The translations under genes were made by a program, and so were the position numbers. 50,215 nt of DNA from Gnetum montanum (Eukaryota; Streptophyta; Gnetopsida; Gnetales; Gnetaceae): the NCBI GenBank assembly GCA_015680685.1, contig MNCI01004969.1, positions 1-50,215 on the forward strand. Direction: 5' to 3'. Of this stretch, positions 12,275 to 22,500 are shown one piece after another (position 1 is the first letter of the stretch; each line of letters begins with the position of its first letter). Under the pieces are notes generated by a model, which saw nothing but the letters and a program-made list of their open reading frames with translations, made no database searches and was not told the DNA's origin.

Positions 12275-13197
12275 TGTTACAACCTAGAAATTTGCATAAA
12301 TTTAATTATTAAATTTAATGCATATGATTAATTCTTTAATGTTGTCAAATGTATTTTAATATATTAGCTTGTTGTTGTTGTTGTTGTTAGTTCCCTACAT
12401 AAGTGATGAAGCACATTTTTCATCTACTCTAACATCAAGTATCCGACGTTGGAGCCAAGATGCAATGTTGGGTATCCGATGTTGCAGGATATACTCTAGC
12501 CTATAAATATAGCACCTAGGCTCCCAATTTGGCATGAGTTTTTTTAGTTTTCAGTCAGAGTAATGAAGCTCTTGTAGTTTATTTTTTCTAAAGTTAGAAT
12601 ATTTTTTGAGTGTCCATAGCATACGTCTAAGTGTGTATGGATCTTTGTTTAAACACTAATGTACCTAAGCATAGCAGTGTGATGGGAATAAAAGAAAACT
12701 CTTTTGATGCTCCTTGTAGCACTGAGAATAGATTAATGTTTTCTTTAATGCACTTTACTTTAATATATTTTAAATTAAGCAATTACTTTCCAGTTGTTAA
12801 TGAACACAAGCATGACCACTTCCAGCATACATATAGTGTTTGCTAACCTAGCAACTCTTAACATTTGGTAGCCTAGTAGCACTATATGTGTTTAATATGT
12901 GTCCAAGAAAGTGGGACGGTTACTTGTGTTAGGCTAGTTAGATAGTAGAATAACTAGATATTGAATTCCTCTACCTTTCATTCTTGTTGTAGCTGATTAA
13001 ACTTATAAAACATAAAATGAGAAAAATCATGTACCTCAATTACACTTAAACCATACTCGTGAACTTCACAAGTGTAGTTGGGAAGACAACAAACATTCTC
13101 AATGCCCATTTCACTTCTTAGAGGAATTTGACTAAATCGTGCATAAATGCCTAAGTGATTCATATGGTTGGGCGTAGAGGTACCTCGCTACTCATCA
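12275..13197 (+). repeat. 5' LTR of a Ty3/gypsy element with Asp-type primer site
   Basis: Starts TGTTACAACC (12275) and ends CATCA (13197), one base before a tRNA-Asp-type primer site. A TATA box, TATAAATATA, lies at 12502-12511, with the start of transcription expected near 12535, and a TTG microsatellite lies at about 12371-12390. A diverged second copy of its first 150 bp occurs at 36921. The LTR sits directly against the LINE fragment and probably interrupts it. Confidence 0.7.
12502..12511 (+). promoter_or_regulatory. TATA box of the LTR
   Basis: TATAAATATA within CCTATAAATATAGCACC matches the plant TATA consensus and lies about two thirds of the way from LTR start to the likely transcription start. 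Confidence 0.55.
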
Positions 13198-13198
13198 T

Positions 13199-13218
13199 TG
13201 GTGTTGTTGCTGGGGACC
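13199..13218 (+). promoter_or_regulatory. Primer binding site, tRNA-Asp type, decayed
   Basis: TGGTGTTGTTGCTGGGGACC matches the Athila/Tat-type primer site TGGCGCCGTTGCCGGGGA except for C-to-T changes. It lies one base past the LTR. Confidence 0.75.
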
Positions 13219-13358
13219 TTTTGGTTGTTTTGTGCACTAACTAGGACATAGTGAAAATTATTTAAATCATTGGAATGAACCTTAGAGTCACATCACATCT
13301 TAAGATTACTACAACAAAAATTTAAAAACACACTGCATTTTTTATCTTCTAATTGAAA

Positions 13359-15172
13359 ATGTCTTCTTCTCACAGGAGTGCTTCTCTGCCCAAGTATGAT
13401 AGAGCTTATCAGCCAGTGCCTCAACAATATCAAATCGTATATGCTCATCCTGATGAGTATGTATCAAATCTCACCTTCATCCTACATCAAGATAAAAAAC
13501 TATGATGGTGTGACATGGAGGGCAATCTTGTGTTGTTGCCTAATCAATATGTTCCTACAATGCTCCACCAAATGTTTATACGATGGGGTCTCTAGGAATG
13601 TCATGCTGAGTATGTTGTGCAATATACTGATGCCAAGGATTATTGTTCCACTGAGGCAAAACATCTACGAGATTGATAGCTAGAACAATACCATGAGTTT
13701 GCAATGGGAAAAGAACTTAATGATTCTCCATTCCTGCTGTATCAAAAAGATGGTGGTGAACCTTTCTCTTAGGGTTTCCAATTTAGTGAAATTCCTCTCT
13801 TTGACTTCAGTGAAGGAGGTCAAAACCAGAACTTTCAATCCACAATTCACAATCCTAGTTTTAGTAAGAATGGATCCAATGACAAAGAAGGATCCAAAGA
13901 GGCAAGTCTAGGCAAGGATGTGGACAAGAAACAAGATTGTGATCGTGGTCGTGAACATCGAAGAGGTAGTAGAAGGCACTGTGATGGTGCTAGTCCTCCT
14001 TCCTCTTCCCCTTTATCATCTTCTTCTTCTTCTTATGGCTCTAACCACAACTACAGGAGGCAAGACTTTGTTGGAGGTGATCAAAATGATCGATGGGATC
14101 AAAATGATCAAGGGGACCATTGGGAAAGGCAAGATCAAGGACGCAGACATTCAAGAGAGGCACATCACCATGAATAAATGGGTAGTAGAGGGCATTGTAG
14201 GCACCATGATCATGGCCTTTGCTTGCTACCCAAGGTATGCTCAATATCATAGAGGTAGTACGAATTCCAACAAGGCATGTGAAAGATAGTCAGATCAAAA
14301 GGCTAGACATGAACAATATTCCTCAATTCAAATGGGGATATAACTCTGATCCGTAGAACCATCTCCAAGCTGGTCAAGATGCATGTGCCTTGCACAACAT
14401 AGAAAATGAGTGGTAAAAACTTAAGTTATTCCCAAGGAAACTCATCAAAGAAGCAAAGAATAGGTACCAGTCCTTAGAGCTAGAATCTATCAGATGATAG
14501 AGTACCATGCTTGAATTATTTAATGATAAATATTAAACATACTCTAGAGTGTCCAAATTAAGAAGGCAAATCCAAGGATGGAAACAAGGAACACACAAAT
14601 CCTTGGATGTCATCATCAACCAATACTATTCCTTAATGCACAAATGTCCTAGCCATGGATATTCTTAACTAGGTTAACTTTCTCACATTGTAGATAGGCT
14701 TTGATTAGAAATGAGGAGAACCCTTGGTGTTTATGCCCATGGGTGACTATTAAAATTAAGTGCTCGTCAGATACAAAGATTAATAAAGAAAGTAGCTAAA
14801 GAGGAGGGTGAATTAAGAAAAAGAGAAAGTGCAGAAGAATATAACCATGATCTTTCCATTCGCAAGATGAAGGTTCAATTCTATGATAGTGAGGAAGAAA
14901 TCGCACCTGATGAGGTGGTGGATAGGAAATCCTTGACACTTCAAAAATTTCAATCTAAACTTACAACCAAGGTTGATCAGTTATGGGACACTGTAAATAG
15001 AAAATTTCAAGTTGTCCTAAAAATTGTTGAAGAGTCCAAAGAACAAGGTAGTGATCATGAGCACAGGAGGCATAAGGAAGTTGAATGTGCCTATCACAAA
15101 GGTAATGGCAAGATTGCTGCCGTAGAAATTGTAGAAAGTGAATCAGATGATGATGGTAGGTGTGACATCTGA
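13359..15172 (+). pseudogene. Degenerate gag-like or 5' ORF of the gypsy element
   Basis: An ATG at 13359 opens MSSSHRSASLPKYDRAYQP, about 140 bp past the primer site, and the same frame can be followed to about 14175 with only a few stops. Its middle is Gln/Asn-rich, then charged and Ser-rich with a run of serines, and it ends in a HEAHHHE-like His/Glu tail. A second open part, 14867-15172, is acidic and Lys-rich (FYDSEEEIAPDEVVD, later VESESDDDG). I see no zinc knuckle, protease or reverse transcriptase. Position says first ORF of the element: gag, or the extra ORF some Tat elements carry before gag. The rest of the element is not in view, because copy A of another family is inserted at 15181/15182. 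Confidence 0.5.
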
Positions 15173-15718
15173 CAATATGTATGTACTAACTGAAATTTTC
15201 GATGTAAGGGTTGAAGGGAAAAACAAACATCGAAAGATCACCGAATAGGTACAGCTGACCCTGCCTTCGTGTGAGGGCAAGCTGGAAAAGAAAATGAAGG
15301 CAGAGTGCCTTGGATGGTCTGCATGCAAATAAACCAAGGACTTCCTCGAACGTAAGCTATAGCTTGTGCTAGGGTTATCGTAATTGATGCACAAAATGTA
15401 AACAGTGACACGCAAAATGCAAACAGTGCGTATACAGAACTGTATTGTAAACAAAGCATAAACTGAATTTAAAATAGAGTAAACAATATAATATAAGGCA
15501 AAAATGAACTGTATTGTATTGCTTAGAATGAATGTGCATCGGTCAAAGCATAGCTGCGCGTGTGAATGGAAAGTCAAGCACTAAGCCCCAGGGTGATGTG
15601 TTTACAGGTGCTTGGATGCTGGGAGTCACGTGTGCCTGACCGTCCAGAGTTGCCAGTCAATGCTCTCTAGGCCATCAACCTTCAAAATTGCCAACCCCAT
15701 TTATGTGAATTGATGGGG

Positions 15719-15726
15719 TATTTATA
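15719..15726 (-). promoter_or_regulatory. TATA box of copy A LTR
   Basis: Minus strand TATAAATA within CCTTATAAATACCCC. The LTRs of copies B (21447) and D (39556) have the same element in comparable positions. Confidence 0.6.
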
Positions 15727-16189
15727 AGGTTTGGCTAGGTTCGGGTATGGAGCTCATAGATGGATTAATGGTTGAGAAATGAGAGGAAAATGGATCATGT
15801 GATAGGTGTTACATGGACAGCTACGTGTCAATTGGACATGCGTAGGCAAGCTACATTCTTGACCGGATGCACTATATCTTACAACACAAGCTAGCTTACA
15901 CCCATGGAAGTAGATACAATTTGGAGCGTAAGAGCTTAACAAGCTCACAGATGATGAAAATTTACAATGAAAATGATAATGTACAACAAGAGAGCTTGAC
16001 TCTAGCCCGCTTGAAACCTCTTGATCCCTGAATTGACTACTGCAAGATGTCAATTTGAGTGATTTTTTGGCTATTTGAGGCATCTTTATTTCACCAGAGC
16101 TTCCAGCATGAGTTGATTTTGTCTTGGCATGTCCTCAGCATGTGTTTGGCATGCTTTTGCCTAGGTGTGATCAATACTCATGCTGGACT

Positions 16190-16760
16190 CATGGTGCCAG
16201 CGTGACCTCAGCGTGAGTAAGCTAAAAATGACGTATTTCACACCAATTTTTAACCTTTTAAGCTTATTTCTTGAGTATAGCAATTGTCTAACTGTGGTTG
16301 ACCTTGAGAGTAATCTATAGGTTGAAAATTGAGCTTGGATGTGCCTTGTTTTAAACCATTTTTGGTAGCTTATGTTGTACTCACGCTGCCAGCATGAGCT
16401 CAGTGTGACCTCAGCATGAGCTACAAAACTTGCAATTTTGGACTTGAAATCTAAAATTCTGGAGGCTAGGACTTGAAGTTGTCAACAATGAACCATGAGG
16501 ATGACTTGCACTTTCAAAGTTAGAAAATTTTGACTCGATTTTAAGGCTCTCAGGGTTGGTCACGCTATACTCACACTGCCAGCATGACCTCAGTGTGACC
16601 ATAGCATGAGTGAGAAAATTTGTACAATTTGTCCCAAAATTTGAACTCTTGAATGCTAAAACTTGAAGTGGACAACAATGACCCTTGATGATGGTTTGCA
16701 TCCTCAGATTAGACCATCTTTGACTTAATTTTGGAGTTGTTGGAGTTTCTCACATTGAGA
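16190..16760. repeat. About 190-bp tandem repeats in copy A LTR
   Basis: Three units marked by GCCAGCATGACCTCAGTGTGA-like cores begin near 16190, 16382 and 16572, a period of about 190-192 bp. Each core contains interrupted inverted repeats of CATGCTGA/TCAGCATG type. Copy B's LTR has an independent-looking series with the same period. Confidence 0.75.
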
Positions 16761-16876
16761 GCAAGCTGGCTTGAGCAAGCCAACGTGAGCAAGCTGGCCT
16801 GAGCAACAAGCTGGCATGAGCAAGCTAGCTTGAGCAAGTTGGCATGAGCAAGCTGGCATGAGTAAGCTAAGTATGA
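16759..16876. repeat. 14-bp minisatellite
   Basis: About eight units of GAGCAAGCTGGCAT with small changes. One unit is lengthened to 17 bp. Confidence 0.9.
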
Positions 16877-16972
16877 GTTCCATGCCTTAGTCAAATTTTT
16901 TCCTCCTAAAAGCTAAAAATGCTCTGGGTTGTTCTCATTTCGAAGTGTTAGGCCAAAATTAGTGGTGTTTCA

Positions 16973-18120
16973 TTGGTCCCTCTTTATTGACATCTAGAGG
17001 AATCCACCTGAGAGGTGTTGACAAAGAAGTACAAAACATGATGACCAACCAAGCACGAAGCATTATCCATCGGTCCCTGGCTAGAAATCATCGCACCATG
17101 TTCAAAAGTACATGGGATTGAGGAAGTGCAGTTTCAAGGTGCAAGGGGATTGGTTGTAACTGGGGAAATCAAGAGTTGATCAAGGGTTATAATTATTGTT
17201 GGAATTGTGAGATAGGAATGCTCTCACGTGAACAAGCCATATGTTTGATCCTTGTCAGTAGCCAGTGTTTAGCAAACTCAGAACCAAGACATAGGAGATG
17301 CATTCTTTGGAGAAACAAGACTCTTGTAGAGTGTTTACAAGAGCCCGTTGTGAACAGCCAACGCCACGCGATGATGTGCAACATGATCATTTGAGACACG
17401 AGTGTAATTTTTTTACTAAGACAATTGCCTTCCCAGCTAGGGCTTGTATGAGAAGAGCCAATGGTCTTTGGTCTATGATGTAAATGGGGTCATGAAGACA
17501 TTTTCCATGCATTTTTCTCTTTGATCTTTTTGTTCTTTTTTATCTTTTTGTTTGTGTTTTTCTCTTGGAAGAGCTTGCTTTCAGTGTTGTGCTCGTGCTT
17601 ATGCATTTGCATTTGTATCATGTACCATGTATCATGTTTTGTGTTGCAACTACTTAGAGAATCATAGTGTGCAATAGTGTATCAAGAGTTTTGGGATAAG
17701 TAGAATGTATCAAGGGGGTGTAATTGAATAGGATAAAGGGAACATGATGGGGAATAGGGAATGTATCAGGACTCAGGAATGTACTTATGAATGGATTGAT
17801 TAACCTAGTTGCGTGTGTCAAGAAGAATGTGATGCCTTGTCATCATGATGAATTGCATCTATGCGTGACTGCCTCAGGTGTGTCATCCTGCAAACACAAC
17901 TCCAAGAAGACAAGGAAACCCCAAATGATTCGGTTAACTAAGTACTTTAAACTTGAAAACAACCAAGGAGATGGAGCCACCATGTGCAATTTCAAAGCAG
18001 ATAGAACAACATCAGCTTCATCTAGGTCCATGAGACAAATTATGCAACAAGTTTTTTTTTTTGGAACAAGTACAGCCAATTGTAGCAACATATCTTTTCA
18101 AGTATTGCCTGGTCGTCGAT
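16973..18120 (-). other. Copy A 3' internal region (no pol)
   Basis: Between hairpin array and 3' LTR. It aligns in reverse with 26440-27545 of copy B over most of its length (blocks near 17000-17110, 17200-17400 and 17830-17920). No reverse transcriptase, RNase H or integrase motif is present. On the plus strand, antisense to the element, it shows short matching peptides with copy B, for example HDHLRHEC at 17376-17400. Confidence 0.6.
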
Positions 18121-18660
18121 GATGTTGCCAATTTATAGTCTTAGTAGACTGTTGCAGGTTAGTTTCACGTCATGACCCTTTGAACAGTGCTAGTTTAGCA
18201 TTGTAGTAGATGGTGCATTGCTAGTTTATAGTCGTAGTAGACTGTGAAGAGGCAAACCAATTTATAGTCTCAGTGGACTCTGCATGTTAGTTTTACATCA
18301 TGGCAGAAAAATGTGGCAATTTAGTGTCATGCCGCATAGAGCTCTGTGGTGTTAGTTTACCATCATGACTCCAAGACACGCTATTGTGCCAGTTTAACAT
18401 CATGACTCAAGGATGAGCTGTTCCAGTTTATAGTCATAACAGACTGGTGCTTACCTTGCTTATGTAAGGTGTAATGCTGCATGTGTGGTCATGTTGTATG
18501 TCTGCAAGATCCTACAAAAAAGCCAAAGAAGAAAGAAAACAACATCAAGCAACACCTATCATAAAAAAATTTAAAATGTATGAATGAAAGAAAAGCAACG
18601 CAAAAAAGTGGTAGTTTTAGGTCATTTTGGGCCGTAAGCTAATTTAAGGCCTTTTCGAGC
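18121..18660 (-). repeat. Hairpin array of copy A
   Basis: About twelve short units. On the minus strand each has a 4-6 bp stem-loop followed by a TAAACTAGC-like tail, for example AGTCTACTACGACTATAAAC, GAGTCATGATGTTAAACTGG and CTCGAAAAGGCCTTAAATTA. Stem sequences differ between units but stay self-complementary, while the tail is nearly constant. Confidence 0.7.
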
Positions 18661-18741
18661 CCCTTATTTTTGTAGTTTTATGTTTTTAAAATAATGTGTA
18701 AACTAAGTTGACGAATGTATAAACAAAGCAAAATGCGTGAT

Positions 18742-20011
18742 CTAAGTGAGCAAGAAAAATGTAAACCCATAGGCTAGTGCAATGTAAATGAATGTAAAAA
18801 ATACATGGTAAGTGGAGGCAAAGGGTAGGGGCGCATCTAGCACATTTTTGGCCAAGGGAAAGTCTTGGTCATGTAGTTGCTTCCTAACCAGGCATGGATT
18901 AGGAAGTGTGCAAGGCTTAGGATCCTCTAGGAAGCTATTGGCTTCAACCACTCGTTTGGGTGTGTTAGCCTTTGTTGCTGCATTGGTTGTTATAGGTGTA
19001 CCACTAAGAAACTCTTCTTCTAAAACTTGCACCATGTCTATGTCATGGATAGTCGAAGAGGAAGCATTATCACCGTGGATGGGAGAGGAGATGGCCCTTA
19101 GTTGGGCTAGCCAAGGCCTGCCTAGAATCATGTTGAAACCTCGCATCTTCTCTATGACAGTGAAATCTGCACTAGTGGAGAATTTCTTTCCCACCACAAA
19201 GGCTAAGTTGATTGTACCCTTGACTGTGACACGTGATCTGTTGAAGGATTTTAGACACGTGGTTTTGGTTGGCCTAATTTCATTTGCCAGGCCTAGCTTG
19301 TCGATGACAAAGTACAAGACTACGTTTGATGTTGCACCATCATCAACATGTACTTTGCGGATAGTACATTATCCAACACGAATGCTAATGGATAGTGGAG
19401 CTATAGTGACCTCCTCTCTTTTGGGGTTAACTTTGACTACATTGTCATAGAATACTAGGGATGTTGAACTCAATTCTTGTGGTGTAGGGGGCAACATCGT
19501 TGCACGAATGGATGCCTCATTTGCAGGGATGTCCTCCGTAATAGGAATGGAGGACAAGACCTAGACCAATGCTTGGAAATGAGTAGATGAGGTTATGACC
19601 AGATTGTACAAGTTCAACATCATGTTCTTTTTCTTGAGCATTTCCTTCACCTGGGTTAGTGCAGCTATGATGTCCTTGTCATTAGCTATTATGTTGACCT
19701 TGATTTCCTCCATGTGGCTTGAAAGATAGATCTCTTGAGAAGTGGACTTGGGCTTGGTTTGCTTCACCTACTTAGGGGTAGGGGCCCCAGTGTTCAGTTT
19801 TTGCTTGCTAGTTGTGGCCTTTGCTTCAGCCATGGGGGTTGCAAGATGCTCGTTTATCCTCTTGCATTGTCGTTTGGTGGACCTACCCAGCTTACTGGTG
19901 GGATGAACCTTTGAAGGAGGAGGGATTGAGATGTTGCCCGCTATTGGGATTTGGGTAGGTGAAGGGCCACCACATTGTGGCACACTTATGATAAAGGGTG
20001 GCTTAGGAGTT
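18742..20011 (-). pseudogene. Copy A gag C-terminus and retropepsin-like protease
   Basis: Read on the minus strand from 20011: a Pro-rich linker (IISVPQCGGPSPTQIP), then LTQVKEMLKKKNMMLNLYNL, SSIPITEDIPANEASI, then the protease region VHVDDGATSN, IDKLGLANEI, CLKSFNRSRVTVKGTINLAF and GFNMILGRPWLAQL. The last is the ILGRPWL block near the end of plant Ty3/gypsy aspartic proteases, and DDG occupies the place of the catalytic D-S/T-G. A segment present in copy B after SSPIH is deleted. The frame ends in a hydrophobic tail (18742-18830, FFTFIYIALAYGFTFFLL). Stops occur at about 19767, 19560 and 19368. Upstream gag is cut off at 20011 by the LTR of copy B. Confidence 0.8.
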
Positions 20012-20264
20012 TGAAATGCCACAAAATTTTGGCCTAGCACTTTTAGACAAGAATCAAGCTAAGTCATGCTGCTGCCCAACATGAATACAGCATGACCAAA
20101 CTTGAGAGCCTCCAAAACAGCATGAAATGACATACAATGGAGTGAGCAATGGAGCAAGCAAGGTTCCCCTGGGGCCCACAGGTGACTGCACCAACTTTCA
20201 GCATCCAGAATCAAAATTTTTGGGCTTAAAAGGCTTATTTTTGGCTAAGTATAATTTGGCTACA

Positions 20265-20880
20265 TTTTCAGATGCTGCTCAGCGTAAGGCTCAACGTCAC
20301 CAACTTTTGGAGCTCCGAAACCAAGTCAAAATAGGAAAAAATTGAGCACAAGGACCCCCCATGACCTTCACCAAGGCCCCCAGCAGCTCTCAACCTCTAA
20401 AAAATCAAGATTTTCACCTCGATTGTGCCACTTTGACTTGGTGACACTGGGGTTATTTTTCGGATGCTGCTCAGCGTAAGGCTCAGCGTCACCAACTTTT
20501 GGAGCCTCAAAACCAAGTTAAAAGAAGCTGAAATTGAGCATTGGGACCCTCCTGGACCTTCACCAAGGTCCCCAATAGGTCTCAGCCTCCAGAAAATCAA
20601 GATTTGGGCCTCAAATATGCCACTTTGACTTGGTGACGCTAGGGTTATTTTTCAGACGCTGCTCAGCGTAAGGCTCAGCGTCACCAACTTTTGGAGCCTC
20701 AAAATCAGGTCAAAACAGGCCAAAATTGAGCACAAGGACCCCCCATGACCTTCACTAAGGTCCCCAATAGGTCCTAGCCTCTAGAAAATTAAGATTTAGG
20801 CCTCAAATATGCCACTTTGACTTGGTGATGCTGGGGTTATTTTTCAGACGCTGCTCAGCGTAAGGCTTAGCGTCACCAAC
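20265..20880. repeat. 191-bp tandem repeats with palindromic core, copy B LTR
   Basis: Units begin near 20265, 20456, 20648 and 20841 (the last partial). Each opens with a GACGCTGCTCAGCGTAAGG core followed by CTCAGCGTC, in which GACGCTG pairs with CAGCGTC and CTCAGCG overlaps. The remainder (CACCAACTTTTGGAGCCTC, GACCTTCACCAAGG, CCACTTTGACTTGGTGA) also repeats. Confidence 0.9.
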
Positions 20881-21446
20881 CAAAATAGGGCCAAAACGAC
20901 ATCCAAATCAGCCAAAATTTGGCACAAACAACCCTCATGACCCATGACATGCAAATCCACTCTAAAAATGGGCCTCATAGGTCAAAAATGGGTTCAAAAT
21001 GCACTATTTTCAAGTCATTCGCATTTACTCACGCTAACATGCTTCCAGCAGCATAACCTCAGCTTAAACACTTTCATACGCTGGACGCTGGACGCTGGAT
21101 GCTAGAACCTGACACCAAGACACATTGTAGACACACTAAAGCCAAATCCACACATACTGAAGGCCTTGGCAAAGCAAAAATAGCATAGATCTGCAGATTC
21201 AGAGGCTAGACATCTAGATCCATTCTTGTACTTTAACATTCTTTGTACATTTTTCATTTTTCAGCGTATCAAGCTCTTACGCTATGGATTACACACATCA
21301 ACATAAGAGATCTTGGTCATGCTACATGCTATACATTGTAATATTTCGTGCATCTGATCAACGTACACACCTGTCACCTGATCCAAAGTTTTCTCACCCC
21401 GTAGCCATTGATCTTCTCCCAAATCCGAATCTCATGCCTAAAATCC

Positions 21447-21453
21447 TATAAAT
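21447..21453 (+). promoter_or_regulatory. TATA box of copy B LTR
   Basis: TATAAAT in AATCCTATAAATCCCCC, the same context as the TATA boxes in the LTRs of copies A and D. Confidence 0.6.
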
Positions 21454-22016
21454 CCCCCATTTTTCCATGAGATCGAGGTTTGAAAAAATCTGAATCTCAC
21501 ACACTTAAGAAATCTGGGCATCAATCTCATACACTGGGCTACATACAGACTTGAACATCATACACCTGCAATCCAAAACCTGCATCTCCCCAGCATCTGT
21601 TCTCATCCATCAGGGCTAAAAGTCCACCTTGCGACCACTTCACAACTGCGTTCTAACTAGTGCACATTCTAATTGTTTATCAATACAAACAATTCACATT
21701 ATTGCCTAGATTCTTGCAGTCTACGTTATTTTTCTTATTCACATTTTTCTTGTTTTCATTGTTTAAACAATTTACATTTGTTTCCATTTGTTTACATTTA
21801 GTTAAATGTTTGTTTACGTATAACCCAACGCATCACAATTGCGTACGTTTGGGGAAGTCCTCGTTTGATCCACGTGCGGACCATTTAAGGCATTCTGCCT
21901 CTGTTAATCTCTAGCTTGCCCTTAAGTGAAGGCAGGGTCTTACTGTTTCATTTATAGATCTCTCGATGTCCGTTCATTCCAGCCTCTCACCGACGATTTC
22001 GGACGGTACAATAAAA

Positions 22017-22033
22017 TGACGCTAGAAGGAGGG
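22017..22033 (+). promoter_or_regulatory. Primer binding site of copy B
   Basis: TGACGCTAGAAGGAGGG lies six bases past the LTR end, where the primer site belongs. Copy D has TGACACTACAAGGAGGG in the same place. It resembles plant retrotransposon sites of TGGCGCTAGAAGGAGGG type. Which tRNA it pairs with I do not assign. Confidence 0.6.
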
Positions 22034-22204
22034 CCATTTCTCTGTTAGATCCGCCTCTTAGCATCCCAGATCTAGTGTTCACATGCTACTATGATTGTCA
22101 GCGTTCTTACACTGCCTTGTTCCCAACGTTCAGGCGTTGTTTCTTGCTAATAAATTCTATTATCCAGTCTCGACACTGTGCCTTAGCTTCAGACACTGCA
22201 ATTT

Positions 22205-22430
22205 AACACTTAGAAAAGTTTTTGCTCACGCTACAATTTTATACTTAGAAAATTTTTTGCTCACGCTGCAATTTTACACTTGAAAATTTTTTGCTCACGC
22301 TGTAGTTTTACACTTAGAAAATTTTTTGCACACGCTGCAGTTTTACACTTAGAAAATTTTTTGCACATGCTGCTAGGTTCTTATGTTGGACACCTAGAAA
22401 ATTTTTTGCACACGTTGCATGCTGGTCACG
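22205..22430 (+). repeat. Leader tandem repeats, about 36 bp
   Basis: Six units of CACTTAGAAAATTTTTTGC followed by (A/T)CACGCTGCA and TTTTA, between primer site and gag. Part of this array recurs at 28223-28320 in copy C. Confidence 0.9.
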
Positions 22431-22500
22431 CTGCACACTCAGCTCGAAACACACTTAGCACTTGTTAGCCAACCCGTACGCTACCCCGTCACACATCACC

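Larger units (their letters stand above)
15182..16972 (-). repeat. 3' LTR of copy A (gag-pro family)
   Basis: On the minus strand it runs from TGAAACACCAC (16972) to TTAGTACA (15182), 1791 bp. The first bases match the LTR starts of copies B and C (TGAAA..CCACAAAATTTTGG), and its last 300 bp match the end of copy B's LTR at 21840-22010 in reverse (GGAAGTCC, GGCA.TCTGCCT, GAAGGCAGGGTC blocks). A polypurine tract, AATAAAGAGGGACCAA, precedes it. The flanking pentamer ATGTA (15177-15181) would be half of a target-site duplication; the other half is not visible. Confidence 0.8.
20012..22010 (+). repeat. 5' LTR of copy B (gag-pro family)
   Basis: Starts TGAAATGCCAC (20012) and ends CGGACGGTACA (22010), 1999 bp. 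Its first 900 bp recur as a direct repeat at 27546-28226, at roughly nine identical bases in ten by eye, and its last 170 bp match the end of copy A's LTR in reverse. A TATA box, TATAAAT, lies at 21447-21453. The left edge lies inside copy A's coding region, so copy B inserted into copy A or was joined to it. Confidence 0.85.

Noticed and set aside
20265-20880. Regular repeats that could suggest a CRISPR array
   Set aside because: Units are 191-bp direct tandem repeats without unique spacers and lie in an LTR of a plant retrotransposon.
22280-22468. Open frame with repeated LRKFFAHA peptides
   Set aside because: It is a by-product of the 36-bp leader repeats between primer site and gag. There is no start context, and copy C does not keep it.
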